From QHWK01 sp035315685 (GTDB lineage: Bacteria; Acidobacteriota; Vicinamibacteria; Vicinamibacterales; CAVVIG01), in contig DATFXR010000759.1 of the NCBI GenBank assembly GCA_035315685.1, positions 1 to 6,502 of the forward strand: a stretch of 6,502 bases of DNA, written 5' to 3'. Below the pieces are notes generated by a model. The model had not been told where the DNA came from, ran no database searches, and worked only from the letters and a program-made list of their open reading frames with translations. Positions within the stretch are counted from its first letter, which is position 1; each line of letters opens with the position of its first letter. Shown piece after piece: positions 4,393 to 6,502 of this stretch. The position numbers were made by a program, and so were the translations under genes.

Positions 4393-5823
4393 GTGCCAAA
4401 GCATCATCTGGTGTCGGTCGTCGTCTTGGCATCGCTTTCCGCCGTCACGCTGTTTGCGGCACATCCTGTCGTCACCGGTCCCGTCGCGGCGAAAGCCGTG
4501 GCGGGCGACTCGGCGCATGACTACCCGTTCTATGCCGCGCTCGATGACTTGACGGCGCGCGGGTACGTCGAGCAGGAGTTCTTCGTCGCCGGCACGGCGC
4601 ACCGCTACGAGACGCCCGAGGGCGCCACCGGAAACGTGATCGATGGCGACCACAAGTACCGGACGCGGATCGTGGTGCGCCGGCCGATCGACGCCAGCCG
4701 GTTCAACGGGACGGTCGTCGTCGAGTGGAACAACGTCACGTCGGGGCACGACCAGGACATCGACTGGTTCCAGATTCACGAGCACCTGATTCGATCGGGC
4801 TACGCGTGGATTGGCGTCACGGCGCAGCGCGTCGGCGTGGAGGCGCTCAAGGTCTGGAACAAGGAGCGCTACGGATCGCTCGACGTCAGCGACGGCGGAA
4901 CGATCACGAACGACGCGCTGAGCTACGACGTGTTCGCCGACGTCGCCCGCGCCGCGCGCAAGCCGAACGGCGCCGCCCTCCTCGGCACGCTGAAGCCGCA
5001 GCGCGTATTCGCGACGGGCCATTCGCAGTCGTCGGCGCGGCTGACCACCTACGTCAACTCGGTGCATCCGCTCGATCCGGTGTTCGACGCCGTGATCCTG
5101 CACGGCGGCGGGGGCAAGGTCCGCGCCGATCTCACGATCAAAGTGTGGAAGCTCAACTCCGAGACCGACGTCATCATCGGGCAGGGGGCTGCGCGGCAGC
5201 CGGACACCGAGACCTTCCGCACGTGGGAAGTGGCCGGCGATTCGCACGTCGACACGCAGTTCATCGCGAGCAGAGCAAGACTGCGCGAACGCGACGGATT
5301 CCCCGTCGCGCCGAACTTCACGCCCGGACTGCGCGGCGGCTCCGCCAATCCGTCCGCGCCTGCGCCACAGCTCGGCGGCACCGCGCAGTGCGACCAGCCG
5401 ACGTTCAGCGACGTGCCTTTCTATCAGGTGATGTCCGCGGCGCTCGACCACCTGGTCGCGTGGGTGAAGGACGGAAAGGCGCCGCCTGCCGCGCCGCCCA
5501 TCGACACGCTTCCCGGTCAGCCGGGCGCGATCGCGCGGGACGCCGACGGCAATTCGTCCGGCGGCGGCATCCGGCTCGCGGCGATCGCCGTGCCGATCGC
5601 CGTGAACACCGGGCAGAATTCGGGTCCGGGATTCTGCCGGCTGTACGGATCGCACGTGAACTTCGATCCGGCAAAGCTGGCGTCGAAGTATCCGACGCAC
5701 GCCGCGTACGTGGCGGCAGTTCGCGCGGTGTCGGAACGGAACCTGAAGGCCGGATACATCCTGAAGGCCGAGGCCGACGCGACGATCGCCGCGGCCGAGC
5801 AGTCCGCGATCGGGACGCGGTGA
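4393..5823 (+). CDS. Secreted alpha/beta hydrolase (Abhydrolase_10-type esterase)
   Basis: 476 residues from GTG 4393. Residues 1-23 (MPKHHLVSVVVLASLSAVTL then FAA) form a signal peptide: a short basic start, a hydrophobic core and a small-residue end, so the enzyme is exported. 'YVEQEFFVAGTAHRYETPEG' (58-77) and TRIVVRRPIDASRFNGTVVV, followed by EWNNV, are typical of the PF20091 'alpha/beta hydrolase domain' family. GHSQS (209-213) is the nucleophile elbow with Ser211. Glu257 or Asp259 (NSETD) and His285 (AGDSH) complete the likely triad. Substrate unknown; related proteins are described only as esterases or hydrolases. The frame is closed upstream by TAG at 4381-4383. GTG may not be the natural start: joining across the intron gives an ATG start with the N-terminus MRAMLPVPKHH. 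The stop is at 5821-5823, 4 nt from the stop of the convergent DUF1501 remnant. Confidence 0.85.
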   Translation: MPKHHLVSVVVLASLSAVTLFAAHPVVTGPVAAKAVAGDSAHDYPFYAALDDLTARGYVEQEFFVAGTAHRYETPEGATGNVIDGDHKYRTRIVVRRPIDASRFNGTVVVEWNNVTSGHDQDIDWFQIHEHLIRSGYAWIGVTAQRVGVEALKVWNKERYGSLDVSDGGTITNDALSYDVFADVARAARKPNGAALLGTLKPQRVFATGHSQSSARLTTYVNSVHPLDPVFDAVILHGGGGKVRADLTIKVWKLNSETDVIIGQGAARQPDTETFRTWEVAGDSHVDTQFIASRARLRERDGFPVAPNFTPGLRGGSANPSAPAPQLGGTAQCDQPTFSDVPFYQVMSAALDHLVAWVKDGKAPPAAPPIDTLPGQPGAIARDADGNSSGGGIRLAAIAVPIAVNTGQNSGPGFCRLYGSHVNFDPAKLASKYPTHAAYVAAVRAVSERNLKAGYILKAEADATIAAAEQSAIGTR

Positions 5824-5827
5824 TCGA

Positions 5828-5834
<7 letters not shown>
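5816..5834. repeat. Palindrome shared by two convergent stop codons
   Basis: GTGATCGATCAC (5820-5831) is a perfect 12-bp palindrome. It carries the esterase TGA on one strand and the DUF1501 TGA on the other, and is flanked by CGC (5816-5818) and GCG (5832-5834), which extend the stem past one bulged base. There is no T-run, so it is a weak candidate for a bidirectional terminator. Confidence 0.35.
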
Positions 5835-6229
<395 letters not shown>

Positions 6230-6502
6230 CGCGACGGGACGGCGACATATTCGGCGAAGGCGCCGTGACGCCGATAGTCGCCGCACGAGACGCCGAGCAC
6301 CGTGCGGTTGTCGCACAGGTTGATCTGTCCGCCGCGGCAGAAGTGGCAGCGGCCGCAGGATACGGTCGAGTCGAACGTCACGCGCTCACCGGCCGCGAAG
6401 CCCCGGACGCCGGGCCCTACTCGTTCGACGACGCCCGCCGCCTCGTGCCCCATCACCAGCGGCGGAATACGCCGGCCGGTCGATCCGTCGTAGCCATGGA
6501 CG
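6230..6502 (-). pseudogene. Zinc-dependent alcohol dehydrogenase, N-terminal part, cut at its 3' side
   Basis: In the minus frame entering at 6501, the translation VHGYDGSTGRRIPPLV is followed by MGHEAAGVVERVGPGVRGF, with the GHE block of the medium-chain dehydrogenase catalytic zinc site. AAGERVTFD comes next, then CGRCHFCRGGQINLC (about 6357-6313), the four-cysteine structural zinc lobe (C-x2-C-x2-C-x7-C), and GAFAEYVAVPSR. This is a sorbitol/threonine-dehydrogenase-like NAD(P)-dependent alcohol dehydrogenase. Homology stops after VAVPSR at about 6229, where the next residues in frame (RTTWCS) are DUF1501 DNA read out of phase. The Rossmann domain is therefore missing. The catalytic Cys and the start codon would lie right of the window. 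Confidence 0.85.

Noticed and set aside
4387..5700. 437-codon open frame antisense to the esterase
   Set aside because: Arg/Val/Asp-rich shadow of a high-G+C gene; the plus strand has a signal peptide and a complete catalytic triad.

Overview
The window looks like high-G+C bacterial chromosome from a soil-type lineage. The combination of a DUF1501 protein, a secreted Abhydrolase_10-type esterase, a saccharopine-dehydrogenase-like oxidoreductase and a RelE/ParE module is common in Acidobacteriota (Vicinamibacteria-like) and Planctomycetota. This placement is inferred from gene content only. No rRNA, tRNA or CRISPR array is visible. The region is rich in damage: a truncated lactonase-like gene, a decapitated transposase-like tail, a group II intron with most of its reverse transcriptase deleted, and two partial genes joined head to tail at the right end.

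Left block (1-1914, + strand): a tightly packed operon. The C-terminal part of a saccharopine-dehydrogenase-family oxidoreductase enters from the left edge. It overlaps by 35 nt a proline-iminopeptidase-like alpha/beta hydrolase, which has a good Shine-Dalgarno sequence. The hydrolase overlaps by ATGA the first 74 codons of a metallo-beta-lactamase-fold (lactonase-like) gene, which stops before its metal-binding motif.

Middle block (2101-3085, - strand): a complete type II toxin-antitoxin pair, with the antitoxin first and the RelE/ParE toxin starting at an overlapping TTGA. Upstream of it is about 310 bp without a gene, containing an A+T-richer patch with a paired GTGAACAAT repeat. Next comes a 50-codon reverse-strand frame that looks like the charged C-terminus of a lost transposase.

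Central block (3107 to about 4386, + strand): a group II intron. It starts with GTGCG, has a long structured 5' ribozyme region, a reverse transcriptase frame that keeps RT0 to RT3 but loses the YADD motif, maturase and everything beyond, and then a well-formed domain V and a domain VI-like hairpin. The deletion removed the coding part but left the ribozyme ends. The intron sits directly in front of a secreted alpha/beta hydrolase. If splicing joins 3106 to 4387, two upstream ATG codons (3095 and 3104) come into frame with the hydrolase signal peptide. The intron may therefore interrupt this gene just after its start codon, behind a promoter that appears to drive a leaderless mRNA.

Right block (4393-6502): the intact esterase (+) converges with a DUF1501 C-terminal fragment (-), with only 4 nt between the two stop codons. 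The DUF1501 fragment is joined out of frame, near 6229-6240, to the N-terminal half of a zinc-dependent alcohol dehydrogenase running in from the right edge. This is either a real deletion that fused two genes or a chimeric assembly junction.
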